The position numbers and the translations under genes were made by a program. 64,000 nt of DNA. It comes from an uncultured Lachnospiraceae bacterium (GTDB lineage: Bacteria > Bacillota > Clostridia > Lachnospirales > Lachnospiraceae). This document shows, piece by piece, positions 41,698 to 49,786 of the stretch. The stretch covers positions 441,566 through 505,565 of the forward strand of contig CAJTMW010000001.1 of NCBI GenBank assembly GCA_910577275.1. Reading direction: 5' to 3'. The notes under the pieces are model-generated. The model did not search any database, was not told the origin of the DNA, and was given only the letters and a program-made list of their open reading frames with translations. Each line of letters opens with the position of its first letter. Position 1 is the stretch's first letter.

Positions 41698-41764
41698 GCA
41701 GGATTTTTCGGCTTATCTTCTTCGTATCAAACATGCTTATAGCCCTCCGTAAATCCCCGCTTAT

Positions 41765-42079
41765 TTAATCCAAATGAAATACCGGATGCAAATCAACGCT
41801 TACCGGGCTGTTATCCGGGTTCGTCTCCATGATATCAGCCATAAAATCCCACCATTTCCGGTTAATTGCCGTATCCGCCCCGGCGCTCCACAAGGCTTCA
41901 TCCTCAATTTCAATATATCCGAACAGTGTCAAAGTTTCCCTGTCAAGGAAAATAGAATAGTTTTTTCCGCCGTGCTCGTGAATCATGTCCTTCATTTCCG
42001 GCCAGAGCTGGTTATGTCTCTTTTCATACTCCTCTTCCATTCCCGGGTAAAGTTTCATTTTAAATCCTTTAATCATCAT
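41765..42079 (-). CDS. rhaM: L-rhamnose mutarotase
   Basis: 104 residues, full length. RhaM signatures: FKMKLYPGMEEEYEKRHNQLWPEM (with His), the GGKNYSIFLD segment, LFGYIEIEDE and RKWWDFMADIMETNPDNSP. It interconverts alpha and beta anomers of L-rhamnose. No other rhamnose gene is in view, so it is an isolated copy. It is upstream of the membrane-protein gene on the same strand. Confidence 0.95.
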   Translation of the reverse strand: MMIKGFKMKLYPGMEEEYEKRHNQLWPEMKDMIHEHGGKNYSIFLDRETLTLFGYIEIEDEALWSAGADTAINRKWWDFMADIMETNPDNSPVSVDLHPVFHLD

Positions 42080-42228
42080 TTCGTCCTCGCCTTTCTTTTT
42101 TAAGTACTGCTTTAACCAAACCGTTCTTTATCAGCTTATCAGAATTATCCTGTCATGGCAAGCATTGCAGGCAGAACTTGACAATATATGAAAACTGATT
42201 TCCATTTAAAAAGAAAGCATATTCAAAT

Positions 42229-42245
42229 TTTACATACATTTTACA
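42229..42245 (+). promoter_or_regulatory. Pho-box-like direct repeat
   Basis: TTTACA (42229-42234) and TTTACA (42240-42245) spaced 11 bp, like TTnACA-N5-TTnACA boxes of Firmicutes PhoP. A TTGACA (42263-42268) lies 17 nt further. It stands upstream of a Na/Pi symporter gene, which supports phosphate control. Only two half-sites are visible, while strong PhoP sites usually have four. Confidence 0.5.
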
Positions 42246-42343
42246 AATCCCTGATAATAGAATTGACACGGCTGAGATAAACTATATTCATAATACGGCA
42301 AAATAACGCCGGTTACACATAAAAAACGGAGGGGATAAAATTT

Positions 42344-44086
42344 ATGGATATTTTTGACGCGCTTACTATGATGGGTGGATTAAGTCTGTTTCTTTTTGGC
42401 ATGAATATCATGGGACAGGCTCTGGAGCGGCGTGCCGGAGGGAGCCTGCGCCTGCTTCTGGGCAAGCTTACCACAGGCCGGGCTGCCGGACTTTTTACGG
42501 GTCTGTGCGTCACGGCCGTGATTCAGAGTTCCTCGGCAACCACAGTCATGGTAGTGGGCTTTGTCAACTCGGGTCTCATGTCTCTGACTCAGGCCATCAA
42601 TGTGATTATGGGTGCAAATATCGGAACCACGGTCACCGCATGGATTTTAAGCCTGTCAGGAATTGACAGCGGCAATCTGTTTGTACGGCTCTTGAAGCCT
42701 TCTTCCTTTACACCGGCGCTGGCTTTTCTCGGCATTATCTTTTTTATGTTCCTGAAAGATACCAAAAAGAAAGAAACCGGCGCCATCCTGCTTGGGTTTG
42801 CCACGTTGATGTTCGGCATGGAAACCATGTCGGGAGCCGTTTCCGGCCTTGCAGACATTCCCGCTTTCCAGAATCTTTTTCTCCTGTTTAAAAATCCTGT
42901 CCTGGGCGTGCTTGCCGGAGCGTTGCTCACCGCTCTTATCCAGTCCAGCTCCGCTTCCGTTGGTATTTTACAGGCATTGGCAATAACGGGGCAGGTTTCA
43001 TACGGGGCGGCGATTCCCATTATCATGGGGCAGAATATCGGAACCTGTGTCACCGCCATGATTTCCTCCATCGGCGCAAACAAAAATGCCAGGCGCGCCG
43101 CAATGGTTCATTTGTCCTTTAATGTCATAGGAACCGCTGTCTGGCTCGGGCTGTTTTGTATTATAAATGCAGCTTTTCGTCTGCCTTTTCTTGACCTGCC
43201 AGCTTCCCTTTTTGGCATCGCACTCTCTCACTCTGTTTTCAATATTTTGTGTACGGTGCTGATGCTGCCCCTGTCCGGTTTTCTTGAAAGCCTTGTGAAA
43301 AAACTGGTTCCCGACGACCGAAAGCCGGAGACAACGCCGGAGCTTGACGAACGCCTCCTTGCCACTCCGCCGATTGCGCTGAACCGCTGCCGCGAGGTTG
43401 CGTCAGATATGGCCCGGACGGCTGCGGATGCGCTGAAAGAATCTCTCCTTGCTTTAAAGTCTTATTCTCCGAAGCTGGCCGCCTCCGTCAGGGAAAAGGA
43501 AGAAAAAACCGATTATTATGAAGATATTTTAAGCACTTACCTGGTAAAGCTCAGCGCATGCCAAATCAGCGCGGCGGACAGCACGGAAGCCGCAAAGCTG
43601 CTTAAAATGATTGGCGATTTTGAAAGAATATCGGACCATGCCGTAAATCTGCTGGAATCGGCGGAAGAAATGCTGGAAAAAAAGCTCCCATTCACCGACG
43701 CTGCCAGAGGGGAACTTTCCGTAATCACCGCGGCGGTTGAAGAAATCCTCAATCTGTCCATGAGCGCTTTTTTAAACAGCGACTTAAACGCCGCCTCCAT
43801 GGTGGAGCCTCTTGAGCAGGTTATCAACCGGTTAAAGGAGCAAATGCGCACCAGACATATTCTGCGCTTACAGCAGGGAAACTGCTCCACCACCGCCGGA
43901 TTCATATGGTCGGATTTGCTGACGGATTTGGAGCGTACTGCCGACCATTGCTCCAACATCGCCGGATGCATGACGGATATTTCCCAGGGCAGCATGAATC
44001 TGCACGAATCCCTTCGGGAAATCCGGGAAGGAAGCGAGGATTTCCTCCCGAAATATAACGCATATGCCCGCAAATATTCCCTGTAA
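42344..44086 (+). CDS. Na+/phosphate symporter family protein with PhoU-like C-terminus
   Basis: 580 residues. Two Na/Pi cotransporter repeats, each with a QSSSA signature (TAVIQSSSATTVMVVGF and TALIQSSSASVGILQ), GANIGTT and GQNIGTC, followed by a cytoplasmic PhoU-type helical domain (about 355-565). It begins with GGAGGGG 10 nt before ATG. This family imports phosphate with sodium. A Pho-box-like repeat precedes it. Confidence 0.94.
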   Translation: MDIFDALTMMGGLSLFLFGMNIMGQALERRAGGSLRLLLGKLTTGRAAGLFTGLCVTAVIQSSSATTVMVVGFVNSGLMSLTQAINVIMGANIGTTVTAWILSLSGIDSGNLFVRLLKPSSFTPALAFLGIIFFMFLKDTKKKETGAILLGFATLMFGMETMSGAVSGLADIPAFQNLFLLFKNPVLGVLAGALLTALIQSSSASVGILQALAITGQVSYGAAIPIIMGQNIGTCVTAMISSIGANKNARRAAMVHLSFNVIGTAVWLGLFCIINAAFRLPFLDLPASLFGIALSHSVFNILCTVLMLPLSGFLESLVKKLVPDDRKPETTPELDERLLATPPIALNRCREVASDMARTAADALKESLLALKSYSPKLAASVREKEEKTDYYEDILSTYLVKLSACQISAADSTEAAKLLKMIGDFERISDHAVNLLESAEEMLEKKLPFTDAARGELSVITAAVEEILNLSMSAFLNSDLNAASMVEPLEQVINRLKEQMRTRHILRLQQGNCSTTAGFIWSDLLTDLERTADHCSNIAGCMTDISQGSMNLHESLREIREGSEDFLPKYNAYARKYSL

Positions 44087-44088
44087 TT

Positions 44089-45276
44089 TCATACGCCCTG
44101 TCCGCGCCGTGACAGATATATTTTGAGCGCCCCGAGCAATAGTAAATCCGCCAAAACCGCAATCACCACAGACCACATTCCGTAGACGATTCCGGCCTGC
44201 TGGGCAATTCTTCCAATGATAGACGGCATAATAATAGAGCCGAAGCTGGCAATGGTAAGCATGAAGCTCCATGCAAGCTGGTATTTTTGGATAATATAGC
44301 CTGCCACCGAAACCGTGGTGGGATAGATTCCCGACATGCTGAAACCAAAGCCCATAATGCCGATTACAATCATTCCCGCGTTTTTTCCAAAGAGAAGCAC
44401 AAAGAAAAACAGGGCAAAGCCGATTCCCATGAGAACCAGCAGATTTTCCTTTTTCATTTTCGTGGAAAGCCACGCCACGGTTAATCTCCCCGCCAGAATC
44501 ATAACCCACAGCACACTCGCCATTATCTGAGAAAGAGCCGCGCTTAAAAGACCGGAATCCTCAAAATAAGTAATCAGCCAGCCGATAACTCCCTGTTCCG
44601 CGCAAAGATAAACAAACAGGACGGCCGTGCACAGCACAAAAAGCGGCTCCTTGAAAAACTGATAGTCTGATTTTCCTTTCTCCCGCTTCTCCTTTATCAC
44701 CTTGTCGTTTCCCATGGGCATCAGGAAGTACAGCATCCAGGTGAGAATTCCCATCCCCAGCATAAAAAAGCAGATATACAGCCAGTATTTTCTGTCAAAA
44801 GATGTCACCAATGTAAGCAGGAGGGGAAACGAAAATGCGCCTACGGCAAACATGGCATGAAGGCCGTTGATTGCCCACGCTTTACCGGGCGTTAAATTAT
44901 TGATATTCGTATTGTTAAAATTGCTGGAAGCCCCTCTTGCCAGCCCTGTCAGAAGGAACGCAAGCATGAGTACCGGGCGGCTTCCCCCGAAGATTAAAAA
45001 CAGAAACGAGATGGAAAAAAGACTTTCAAAAATCAGGATGCTCTTTTTTCTTCCCAGACGAACGGCCAGAATACCCGACAGAAATCCCGCCGCCAGATTC
45101 CCTATGGAATGGAGGCTGACAAGCAGGCCGCTGAAAGCATAGTCAAGCCCTTTCGCCTCTTTGATAAAAGGAAGAAGGGAGCCTATGGACAGAGCCAGCA
45201 TACCGTTTACAAGAAACGCTCCGTAGCTTAAGAAAAACTGCCGCTTTTTTTCTCTGGTGTTCAATAATTCAAACAT
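44089..45276 (-). CDS. Major facilitator superfamily transporter
   Basis: 395 residues, about 12 membrane helices. Loop 2-3 reads GILAVRLGRKKSILIFE, the MFS motif. N-terminal half FELLNTREKKRQFFLSYGAFLVNGMLALSIGSLLPFI. The layout resembles FucP/sugar-type MFS proteins but the substrate cannot be assigned. Its stop is 2 nt past that of the phosphate symporter on the opposite strand. Confidence 0.9.
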   Translation of the reverse strand: MFELLNTREKKRQFFLSYGAFLVNGMLALSIGSLLPFIKEAKGLDYAFSGLLVSLHSIGNLAAGFLSGILAVRLGRKKSILIFESLFSISFLFLIFGGSRPVLMLAFLLTGLARGASSNFNNTNINNLTPGKAWAINGLHAMFAVGAFSFPLLLTLVTSFDRKYWLYICFFMLGMGILTWMLYFLMPMGNDKVIKEKREKGKSDYQFFKEPLFVLCTAVLFVYLCAEQGVIGWLITYFEDSGLLSAALSQIMASVLWVMILAGRLTVAWLSTKMKKENLLVLMGIGFALFFFVLLFGKNAGMIVIGIMGFGFSMSGIYPTTVSVAGYIIQKYQLAWSFMLTIASFGSIIMPSIIGRIAQQAGIVYGMWSVVIAVLADLLLLGALKIYLSRRGQGV

Positions 45277-45309
45277 GATTTTATTTTTATCCTTTCCTGT
45301 AAAAGACTG

Positions 45310-45344
45310 TAAAAAGGGTGCGGACTGATAAGCTTCGCACCCTT
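45310..45344 (-). terminator. Terminator of the 63-residue gene
   Basis: AAGGGTGCG (45314-45322)/CGCACCCTT (45336-45344), followed on the minus strand by TTTTTACAG. It separates the small gene at 45367-45558 from the MFS gene. Confidence 0.8.
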
Positions 45345-45366
45345 AATCATATACGGTTGTCTGTTT

Positions 45367-45558
45367 CTATTCCTTAATCTTGTCAATGTCTGTGAGATTA
45401 ACGCCCGCAATATTCAATATTGCCTTTAAAACCAAATAATCATCCTTTAAGCTATCGTATGTTTTTGTGGCGTTTTCTTCCTTTGCAATCAACATATGTT
45501 TCTGGACCTTCTGAAATTGTTCAATTGCATCTTTCGCCACATCAAGAGTATTCGGCAT
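45367..45558 (-). CDS. Small helical hypothetical protein
   Basis: 63 residues behind AGGAGG. Sequence begins MPNTLDVAKDAIEQFQKVQK, all helix-forming, with a C-terminal DYLVLKAILNIAGVNLTDIDKIKE. No signal or membrane segment and no family recognised. It has its own terminator. Confidence 0.65.
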   Translation of the reverse strand: MPNTLDVAKDAIEQFQKVQKHMLIAKEENATKTYDSLKDDYLVLKAILNIAGVNLTDIDKIKE

Positions 45559-45667
45559 ATCGTATCACCTCCTGACATGATAAAACGATTATTGTGACAG
45601 ATTCAGTATACCACAACTGCAAAACAAAGTCTATCCGTTTTCCGAAAGAAAGGACAGCGCAAAAATT

Positions 45668-46399
45668 TTATAACCGGATATCCACAGGCGTATAGGCCGT
45701 TGAAACTACCTTTTCTTCTTTTTCTTCTTTTTCTTCTTTTTCTTCTTTTTCTTCCTTGTCCTCCGTCGCGTCCGAAGCCTTCTTATCCTTCTCCTTTGTT
45801 TCTGAATCCTCCGCCTTTTTCAGTGTCTCGCCCGCGTCCCTTAAGGTATTCATCTGCGATTCCGATGCCGCCCGGGCGCGCTTTTCCACTTCGGCAAGCT
45901 CTTTTTCCTTATCGGAGGTATCGCCGCTCTCCATCTTGATTTCGGATTTTATAATTCCTGCCCGGTTTTCCATTCTCTTTGCCGTATTTCCCTGAATCCG
46001 CGCCTGTCCTGCCGCCATGTCGGCGGAAATAATGGCTGACATCCCTGCCTCGGACATGCCGCCTGTCTGACCGCCTTTACCGGCCTTTGTGTTTCTGCTG
46101 CCGCCGGTCAGCTCCGTTACCGGCGAATCGGATTTTTCCTCCTGCTTTTCTCTGCGCAGCTCAATCTGATGCTGGCGGAGCTGGATATTCAGCTCATTGA
46201 TTTCCTGCTGAATCTCCTGACGCTTCTTCATCTTTTCCTCGGGACTTAAGTTTTCATCCGATGAAATATCCTGCAATTTTTTCTGTGCGTCCGAAATCTG
46301 CTTCTGGAGCTGTCTGCTGTAAGCGTCAGTCCCCTGACCGATTCCTGTCATGCCGTTCCCGCTCTGCATCCCTGCTCCGTTTACTCCGTTAATCTGCAT
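45668..46399 (-). CDS. Coiled-coil protein with EEK tandem-repeat tail
   Basis: 243 residues. Gln/Asn/Gly-rich start, then a long coiled coil (about 30-85, with DAQKKLQDISSDENLSPEEKMKKR and EINELNIQLRQHQIELRREK) and an alanine-rich amphipathic segment. Residues about 219-233 are (K)EE repeats encoded by a 9-bp microsatellite at 45711-45755. The ending VVSTAYTPVDIRL is conserved-looking. No family recognised and no signal peptide. It is about 150 nt past the GHKL kinase stop. Confidence 0.75.
   Translation of the reverse strand: MQINGVNGAGMQSGNGMTGIGQGTDAYSRQLQKQISDAQKKLQDISSDENLSPEEKMKKRQEIQQEINELNIQLRQHQIELRREKQEEKSDSPVTELTGGSRNTKAGKGGQTGGMSEAGMSAIISADMAAGQARIQGNTAKRMENRAGIIKSEIKMESGDTSDKEKELAEVEKRARAASESQMNTLRDAGETLKKAEDSETKEKDKKASDATEDKEEKEEKEEKEEKEEKVVSTAYTPVDIRL
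45711..45755. repeat. 9-bp tandem repeat (about five units)
   Basis: TTCTTCTTT-type units encode Glu-Glu-Lys in the coiled-coil protein tail. In-frame copy changes would alter the length of the acidic/basic stretch without a frameshift. Confidence 0.85.
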
Positions 46400-46550
46400 T
46401 TTTCTGCCTCCTTGCTGCCTGACAAAATCCTGTAAATATCTTGTCAGGAATGTTTTTGTATGTTTGCATTACGTTCTCTGCATAGAGTTTCGGGAGGTTT
46501 TTCCTGTTTATTAAGAGAGTTTGCGCAAAGCGTCCTTTTTTTGTTGTGAA

Positions 46551-47924
46551 CTATTCCAGCATCATCATAACGGTTAAAACAAATCCGTTTCCTTCCTGCC
46601 GGACATCAATATCGCCGTGATATCTCCCGGCAACCTTCCGCATGTTTTTCAATCCGAACCCATGCCCGCTCCCGCCCTTTGCGCTCTCCGGCAGGCCGCT
46701 GTCTTTGTCTGTGACAAGCTTTCCGGTAAAGGAATTTCTGACTTCTATCATATATACGTTTCTCTGCCGCCATGATTTTATATGAATGAAGGGGCTCTCA
46801 CAGCTTCCGGCGGCCTCCATTGCATTGTCCAGCGCGTTGTTCAAAATAATGCTGACATCAAAGGCGTTTACCCCCGTCCCCTCCGGGTAATGAAAATCGC
46901 AGACAAAATCAATGCCTCTCTCCCGCGCCTCCTTTTGCTTTTCCGCCAGTATGACGTCCGTCACAGGGTTTCCGGTTTTCATTTCCTCCTCGATTTTATA
47001 TAGCTGTTCTTTCAGACCTGACAGATAAACCTCCGCATCCCGGTGCTCCTTTTTATCCAGAAGCGCTTCCAGAGTCAGGACATGATTCCCCATGTCGTGT
47101 TTCAGCCCCCGGATATCGCTGTAAACGGCCTCCATCTGACCGATATGCCTTTTCATGTCCGCCATCTGCTCCGCCAGCACGGCGCTTTCCTTTTCCTTTC
47201 TGTGGCTGCCCTTAATGCTCTGATACAGTACGATTGTGGTGAGGATTGCCCCGTACGATACCATCTGATACAGAGCCCTAATCAGCATATACTGAGAATA
47301 AACGTTCCAGATATAGGTGCCAAAGGTTCCCAGCCAGACATTGGAAAAATAAAGAAAAATCAAATAGCCGGTCAGCGCCAGAAAGGGCGTTGCCAGCATA
47401 AGCGCCAGCTCCTTTGCCTGCATATTTTCCCTTTTATGGACATATATCCTGTTTATCATCCTGACAAGCGCTTTCATGGTAAAAAAAGTCAAAATGACAT
47501 AGACGATTTCTATCGCCGCAAAACATCCGAACTGCCGCCATAAATTCTGCTGGACAAAGGGCAGATAAATAATTTTTTCAAATAAAATGTCTATGGGAAT
47601 AATCGCCAGACTGCCGGTGATGGCATTTAAGAGATACATCAGCATGGCAAGAAAGAGTTTCTGGGCATAGTTTCGCCGGTCGCAAAGGCACATCGCCGCA
47701 AGAGATGCCAGAACGCCCATTCCATAGGCTATGATGCCGTCCATCTCCCACGGAACAAAATAAACCGCAAACATCATCGCCACATAGGCAAGTCCCGCCG
47801 CCCATGCCTTTCTTTTTCCGTCCAGATACGGTTCCGTAAAACGGCCAAACCAGAAACCGGTTATGCCAATCCGTATAAGGGCGCAGACCTGCGCCGTTAT
47901 GTCCCAATACCTCTCCATATTCAT
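46551..47924 (-). CDS. GHKL-type sensor histidine kinase (AgrC-like)
   Basis: 457 residues: six or so N-terminal membrane helices (about 1-215), a dimerisation helix (DIRGLKHDMGNHVLTLEALL with the His in LKHDMGNH), then a GHKL ATPase (NNALDNAMEAAGSC and GSGHGFGLKNMRKV). Such kinases often sense peptide pheromones, but no agrB or agrD is present. The start overlaps the response-regulator stop by 4 nt. Confidence 0.92.
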   Translation of the reverse strand: MNMERYWDITAQVCALIRIGITGFWFGRFTEPYLDGKRKAWAAGLAYVAMMFAVYFVPWEMDGIIAYGMGVLASLAAMCLCDRRNYAQKLFLAMLMYLLNAITGSLAIIPIDILFEKIIYLPFVQQNLWRQFGCFAAIEIVYVILTFFTMKALVRMINRIYVHKRENMQAKELALMLATPFLALTGYLIFLYFSNVWLGTFGTYIWNVYSQYMLIRALYQMVSYGAILTTIVLYQSIKGSHRKEKESAVLAEQMADMKRHIGQMEAVYSDIRGLKHDMGNHVLTLEALLDKKEHRDAEVYLSGLKEQLYKIEEEMKTGNPVTDVILAEKQKEARERGIDFVCDFHYPEGTGVNAFDVSIILNNALDNAMEAAGSCESPFIHIKSWRQRNVYMIEVRNSFTGKLVTDKDSGLPESAKGGSGHGFGLKNMRKVAGRYHGDIDVRQEGNGFVLTVMMMLE

Positions 47925-48664
47925 CGGTCCAATCCTCTTTTCCGGTTATACCTCAGGTATCCTTTCACAAACCCGGGATAATTCTTTTTTGACATCAGCG
48001 TCTGCCCTTTTTCCAGAAAAACCGTGGAGGAATCATATTTCACCACATACTTAAAGTGAATCAGATACGACCTGTGGGGACGGAAAAAATCCTCTCCGAG
48101 CTTCTTCTCCAAATCCGTTATCCTTCCGTAATACTCGATTTCCTCATTCAGAGTATGCAGAACAATTTTGCGGTTAAAGACCTCCGCATAAACAATATCG
48201 CTGCACAGGATTCTCATATGGGAGCTGCCGGCCTTTACAAGAAGCGATTTTTCCTTCTCCTTTGTCTGCTCCTGTCGGCGTGCCTGCTCCTGCCGGCGGC
48301 TCTCCCGCTCCCCGCACTGTTCTGCGGCGCGGCAAAGCACTTCCTCAAACTTTTCGTCGCTAAAAGGCTTGACCAGATAATGGAATGCCCCCACGTCAAA
48401 AGCCTGAAACACATAAGATTCCGCTGCCGTCACAAAAATCAGAATGGTTTCTTCATTGAAAGCCCGCAGCCTTCTCGCCGTCTCCACCCCGTCCATTCCG
48501 GGCATCTGAATATCCAGAAACAGGATATCCGGCCGCTCTCCGGCAGAAAGCAGTTCTTCCCCGTCTGCATAAAAACAGAGATTTGCCCGGGGATACAGCT
48601 TTTTTACTTTACCCGCAAGCAAATCTCTCACTTCTTTTTCATCATCGCATATTGCTATCAGCAT
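47921..48664 (-). CDS. LytTR-family response regulator (AgrA-like)
   Basis: 247 residues. Receiver domain 1-120 (ICDDEKEV, LFLDIQMPGMDGVETARRL with the phospho-Asp, FVTAAESYVFQAFDVGAFHYLVKPF) and a C-terminal LytTR DNA-binding domain (about 150-245; IVYAEVFNRKIVLHTLNEEIEYYGRI, FFRPHRSYLIHFKYV). It lies 5 nt after the DUF3990-module last gene, so the module transcript could continue into it. Confidence 0.94.
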   Translation of the reverse strand: MLIAICDDEKEVRDLLAGKVKKLYPRANLCFYADGEELLSAGERPDILFLDIQMPGMDGVETARRLRAFNEETILIFVTAAESYVFQAFDVGAFHYLVKPFSDEKFEEVLCRAAEQCGERESRRQEQARRQEQTKEKEKSLLVKAGSSHMRILCSDIVYAEVFNRKIVLHTLNEEIEYYGRITDLEKKLGEDFFRPHRSYLIHFKYVVKYDSSTVFLEKGQTLMSKKNYPGFVKGYLRYNRKRGLDR

Positions 48665-48669
48665 TTTAT

Positions 48670-48912
48670 CTATCCTTCAATCCATGATTCTATATTGCCG
48701 TTTTCCTCGTCTCTTAGCATGCTCCAGATATATTCCGGCGATTCGGCATATAATTCTGAATCCTTATTCTGCAATAATTCATAAGTCATTGTTTTCAGAA
48801 GCTTCTTAAATGCGGTTTCTTCCGAACAGTTACCTTCTTTGCTGATACGCTTCACCAGATAAACGGAGATTGCCTGTATTGATTTATTAATATTAACGCT
48901 TGTTGCTTTCAT
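48670..48912 (-). CDS. Small third protein of the DUF3990 module
   Basis: 80 residues beginning MKATSVNINKSIQAISVYLVKRISKE; then ETAFKKLLKTMTYELLQNKDSELYAESPEYIWSML. Soluble and helical. It overlaps the DUF3990 gene by 4 nt and is the last gene of the trio. Companion proteins of this kind occur with DUF3990 genes and may be antitoxin-like (inference from context). Confidence 0.75.
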   Translation of the reverse strand: MKATSVNINKSIQAISVYLVKRISKEGNCSEETAFKKLLKTMTYELLQNKDSELYAESPEYIWSMLRDEENGNIESWIEG

Positions 48913-49478
48913 AGGACAATCTCCCTTCTTATATTTTTAAAACGCAGCTTTCGAATTGCTGCCTCCGTCCCGAAAAAATACTGCTTAGGTAAATTTTCCG
49001 GCCTTAATTCATCTGTCAACGCGTCCAGAACTTCATCAGAATAATTTGACCCCAGCAATACTTCCTTATAGGAATTAATAATCGTAACTGTATTTTCATC
49101 CGCGGTGGGCCCTATTACAATATCATATCCATGTTTACTTGTCTCGGAAGACCTGTTATATAAAACAAAGCGCACCCATTCCCTATCTGCTTTTCCAAAC
49201 ACTTTAACCTTCAATTCCCCCGGATTGCTTATACAGTCGTCATCAAATTCCAGATTATACCGGTACGCCTGATATCTTTTTTCTTTATATTGAGGATTTC
49301 TTCTTTTAATTCCTGCTTCTCTCACCTCAAGCCTGCGCTTATTTCTACGCGCAATATTTTCTGCATGCACCTTTACCGCCGTTGCATAAAATCCCTTTCC
49401 AAAATCCTTATATCCTTTTCCCAGTGCTATATCAATTTCTGTTATATCAGAAGTCGTTCCATGAAACAAATCCAGCAT
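48909..49478 (-). CDS. DUF3990 protein, ADP-ribosyltransferase-like
   Basis: 189 residues. N-terminus LFHGTTSDITEID and then GKGYKDFGKGFYATAVKVHAENIARR fit the DUF3990 family, whose fold is predicted to be ADP-ribosyltransferase-like (H-G-T first motif). A later region DIVIGPTADENTVTIINSY is also typical. Such proteins are predicted toxins. The gene sits between two small genes with 1- and 4-nt overlaps, so the three are one operon. Enzymatic activity is inferred, not shown. Confidence 0.8.
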   Translation of the reverse strand: MLDLFHGTTSDITEIDIALGKGYKDFGKGFYATAVKVHAENIARRNKRRLEVREAGIKRRNPQYKEKRYQAYRYNLEFDDDCISNPGELKVKVFGKADREWVRFVLYNRSSETSKHGYDIVIGPTADENTVTIINSYKEVLLGSNYSDEVLDALTDELRPENLPKQYFFGTEAAIRKLRFKNIRREIVL

Positions 49479-49696
49479 CAGCCCCCTGCCTCCATCGCCT
49501 CTATATAGGATTTCAAATCCGATAAAATCCCCTCTATGCCCATTGAATTATATTCTTCATAGCTTGAATCAATATACCACAGTAAGTCATATTCCTCCAA
49601 AATATCACTGACCTTGCTAAAATTTATTTTCCATTCCTGACTCATGCTGTTCGCTATCGTAATTTGCATATTTAATACGTTATCGCTTCTTGTCAT
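49478..49696 (-). CDS. DUF3791-like small protein, candidate antitoxin
   Basis: 72 residues: MTRSDNVLNMQITIANSMSQEWKIN, then FSKVSDILEEYDLLWYIDSSYEEYNSMGIEGILSDLKSYIEA, which follows the DUF3791 pattern (Y-x-L/LHxxG-like). It is the first gene of the trio and overlaps the DUF3990 gene by 1 nt. DUF3791 genes commonly precede DUF3990 genes. Role as antitoxin is inferred. Confidence 0.75.
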   Translation of the reverse strand: MTRSDNVLNMQITIANSMSQEWKINFSKVSDILEEYDLLWYIDSSYEEYNSMGIEGILSDLKSYIEAMEAGG

Positions 49697-49786
49697 TGCT
49701 TACCTCATATCTCATTTTTATGACCTTCCGCTTTTTTCTCTACCACAGCATCATACAATAATCCCTCAAAGATGTCCAGCATGATT

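Noticed and set aside
46400..48669. Pheromone genes (agrB/agrD) for the GHKL kinase
   Set aside because: No cysteine-protease or small cyclic-peptide precursor gene is found near the kinase or regulator.
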